NCBI GenBank assembly: GCA_963966765.1
Contig: CAXAAR010000060.1
Span: 1 to 14,260 of the forward strand
Source of the DNA: Aequoribacter sp003520285
GTDB lineage: Bacteria; Pseudomonadota; Gammaproteobacteria; Pseudomonadales; Halieaceae
DNA: 14,260 bases
Reading direction: 5' to 3'
Shown here: positions 13,009 to 14,260 of the stretch, piece after piece
How positions within the stretch are numbered: the first letter of the stretch is position 1
Layout: each line of letters opens with the position of its first letter
The notes under the pieces: model-generated
Seen by the model: only the letters and a program-made list of their open reading frames with translations
The model's database searches: none
What the model was told of the DNA's origin: nothing
Position numbers and translations under genes: made by a program

Positions 13009-13809
13009 ATGCAGTGGTATACCGATAATACTTTCTACGACACCCTTCTGATCGTGGGATTTTTATACGCCCTTCTTATCTTCGTCAGCAGCCTATTCGG
13101 CACCGCCGCTTACGGGGGCCGATTTGGCGGTGGTAGCCGAGCCAAAGGCATCAAACTGCACTCTAAAACGGGATGGATCCTAATGGAACTACCGGGTCTG
13201 ATTGTGTTCCCGGTCGTGTTTTTCATGGGTGCCAACTCGGGTGAGACGGTCCCGCTGTTTTTTTTGGCCATCTGGATGATCCACTATAGTAATCGAGCCC
13301 TCATCACGCCTCTCCTCATGCGAGTTCAGCCCGGGGCAAGCTCTACCTTCTCGTTCAATGTGGTGGTAGCGGGCTGGGTTACCCTGCTTTTACATGGATA
13401 CTTCAACGCCGAGTACATTGCCAATATTGGCACTCAATACACAAGCGACTGGTTTAGCGATCCGCGGTTTATCACCGGTATCATCATTTATTACATAGGA
13501 TTTGTACTCAACATCCATTCCGATACCATCTTGCGTAATTTGCGCTCCAAGACACCCGACCCGAGTGCGCCAAGATATAAGATTCCCTTCGGCGGGATGT
13601 TCAAATGGGTGAGCTGTCCACAATACTTGGGAGAGATCCTGTCATTCACTGGCTTTGCAATCATGACATGGAATCTGGGTGCGGTTTTTGTGCTCGCAAT
13701 TACAGTCGGGAATCTTGCACCAAGAGCACTGTATACGCACAAATGGTTCCTGAAGAACTTCGATGACTATCCGAAAGAGCGCAAAGCACTCATCCCTTAC
13801 GTCTGGTAA
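13009..13809 (+). CDS. Steroid 5-alpha-reductase homologue (SRD5A / 3-oxo-5-alpha-steroid 4-dehydrogenase family)
   Basis: A 266-residue integral membrane protein with about six to seven hydrophobic segments. It matches the SRD5A family along its length: 'SKTGWILMELPGL' (E60, equivalent to human SRD5A2 E57), 'IHYSNRALITPL' (Y93, equivalent to Y91), 'LNIHSDTILRNLRS' (residues 167-180), 'YKIPFGGMFKWVS-x-x-QYLGEI' (190-210) and the C-terminal 'FLKNFDDYPKERKALIPYVW'. These are the NADPH- and substrate-binding motifs of the vertebrate enzymes, and the known catalytic Glu and Tyr are conserved. It would reduce the delta-4 double bond of 3-oxo-delta-4-steroids to 5-alpha products using NADPH. It is divergent from the KSTD-type flavoprotein, which would catalyse the reverse oxidation. 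A possible ribosome site is TAAGG ahead of the ATG, but no strong promoter is visible. The usual length of 255-260 residues fits. Confidence 0.93.
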   Translation: MQWYTDNTFYDTLLIVGFLYALLIFVSSLFGTAAYGGRFGGGSRAKGIKLHSKTGWILMELPGLIVFPVVFFMGANSGETVPLFFLAIWMIHYSNRALITPLLMRVQPGASSTFSFNVVVAGWVTLLLHGYFNAEYIANIGTQYTSDWFSDPRFITGIIIYYIGFVLNIHSDTILRNLRSKTPDPSAPRYKIPFGGMFKWVSCPQYLGEILSFTGFAIMTWNLGAVFVLAITVGNLAPRALYTHKWFLKNFDDYPKERKALIPYVW

Positions 13810-13864
13810 AGCTTGATTCATCGCTCGCAGGGTGGCTCTGCGCTGGGCTTCATACTCGAAGACG

Positions 13865-14260
13865 CTACTGTTTGCGACGGCTGCCGGGCGCCGGCGCTGG
13901 GTTAGGGGCTCCTGCGAAGCACTGTGCTTGCAGCATCCACTGTTCGGCATGCGGCCCTCGATACACAATATCGGTATCACTGACATGTCTCGTTTGAGTG
14001 ACTACCTGCGCAAAGGCAGAGGCTGAGCCCTCAATGCAGTTGTCATCCTGAGGCTCTCCATAGATCCAGGTGTCACCCGAGGGAGCAATAAGCGATACAT
14101 AGGGCATGGGATCGGGCACAGGTTGCTGTCGGTTGATAAAGGTCCAGCCGAAGGTATTAACGCCCAAAACGACGATATTTCTAATCCGATCAGCATCGAT
14201 TCGATCCACTCCGAGCTCATCATAAACCGCCTGACCATGAGCCCAGGTCTCCATTTGCCG
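13865..14260 (-). CDS. TIGR03084 / mycothiol-dependent maleylpyruvate isomerase-like protein, N-terminus outside window
   Basis: An open frame enters from the right edge on the leftward strand (CGG CAA before the first internal ATG at 14252-14254) and gives about 131 residues to the TAG at 13865-13867. It begins 'RQMETWAHGQAVYDEL', the metal-binding His segment of DinB/MDMPI-type four-helix proteins. It continues 'RIRNIVVLGVNTFGWTFINR', 'VSLIAPSGDTWIYGEP', 'AFAQVVTQTRHVSDTDI' and 'WMLQAQCFAG', the pattern of the TIGR03084 family. Members are common in actinobacteria and occur in steroid-degrading proteobacteria; their reaction is not established to my knowledge. The Met at 14254 is not the true start because conserved sequence continues before it. 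It is convergent with the 5-alpha-reductase gene, 55 bp apart. The role here is unknown. Confidence 0.85.
   Translation of the reverse strand, partial: RQMETWAHGQAVYDELGVDRIDADRIRNIVVLGVNTFGWTFINRQQPVPDPMPYVSLIAPSGDTWIYGEPQDDNCIEGSASAFAQVVTQTRHVSDTDIVYRGPHAEQWMLQAQCFAGAPNPAPAPGSRRKQ

Noticed and set aside
13826..13842. CGCAG/CTGCG hairpin between the convergent 5-alpha-reductase and TIGR03084 genes
   Set aside because: The stem is short and lacks a T-tract on either strand; too weak to call a terminator.
1..14260. Defence system, prophage, transposon or CRISPR content
   Set aside because: No nuclease, helicase, integrase, transposase, structural phage protein or regularly spaced repeat was seen; all complete genes fit metabolic, regulatory or export roles.

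Overview
The window reads as part of a steroid (sterol, androgen or bile-acid type) transformation and catabolism island from a Gram-negative bacterium. The steroid-type short-chain dehydrogenases resemble Comamonas and enteric enzymes, and a DUF3604 protein has a typical Sec signal peptide. A marine or environmental gammaproteobacterium is my best guess, but nothing here fixes the taxon. Coding density is high. I see no tRNA, rRNA, transposase, integrase, CRISPR array or plasmid function, so this looks like settled metabolic DNA rather than a fresh insertion.

Layout. (1) 1-2791: the 3' end of an SDR gene runs rightward into a hairpin terminator. Facing it is a leftward pair, an SDR followed by a Rieske non-heme iron oxygenase of the KshA/DAF-36-Neverland type. 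That pair diverges from a TetR-family regulator across a short AT-rich region holding two near-identical 19-bp boxes. (2) 2798-6545, rightward: an SDR resembling 7-alpha-hydroxysteroid dehydrogenase lies 6 bp after tetR. It is followed by an SDR strongly resembling Comamonas 3-alpha-HSD/carbonyl reductase (HsdA) and a secreted PHP-like DUF3604 protein. (3) 6523-8051, leftward: a tightly coupled SDR pair, the first resembling Comamonas 3-beta/17-beta-HSD. It diverges from a rightward MaoC-type hydratase. (4) 8670-12798, leftward: a four-gene operon encoding a 3-ketosteroid dehydrogenase-type flavoprotein, a SnoaL/NTF2-like protein, an Old Yellow Enzyme and an amidohydrolase-2-fold protein that lacks the usual metal ligands. 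(5) 13009-13809, rightward and divergent from the operon: a membrane steroid 5-alpha-reductase homologue (SRD5A family) with the catalytic Glu and Tyr in place. (6) 13865-14260: the C-terminal part of a leftward TIGR03084/MDMPI-like protein running off the window.

How the genes may work together (inference): the several HSDs would interconvert hydroxyl and keto groups at C3, C7 or C17. The flavoprotein and the 5-alpha-reductase act in opposite directions on ring-A unsaturation. The Rieske enzyme would hydroxylate or desaturate the nucleus, and MaoC would hydrate enoyl-CoA intermediates from side-chain or ring breakdown. Five complete SDR genes plus one partial in 14 kb, together with KSTD-, SRD5A- and Rieske-type enzymes, make steroid chemistry the best reading. 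The exact substrate cannot be told from sequence alone. No reductase partner for the Rieske oxygenase is present in the window.
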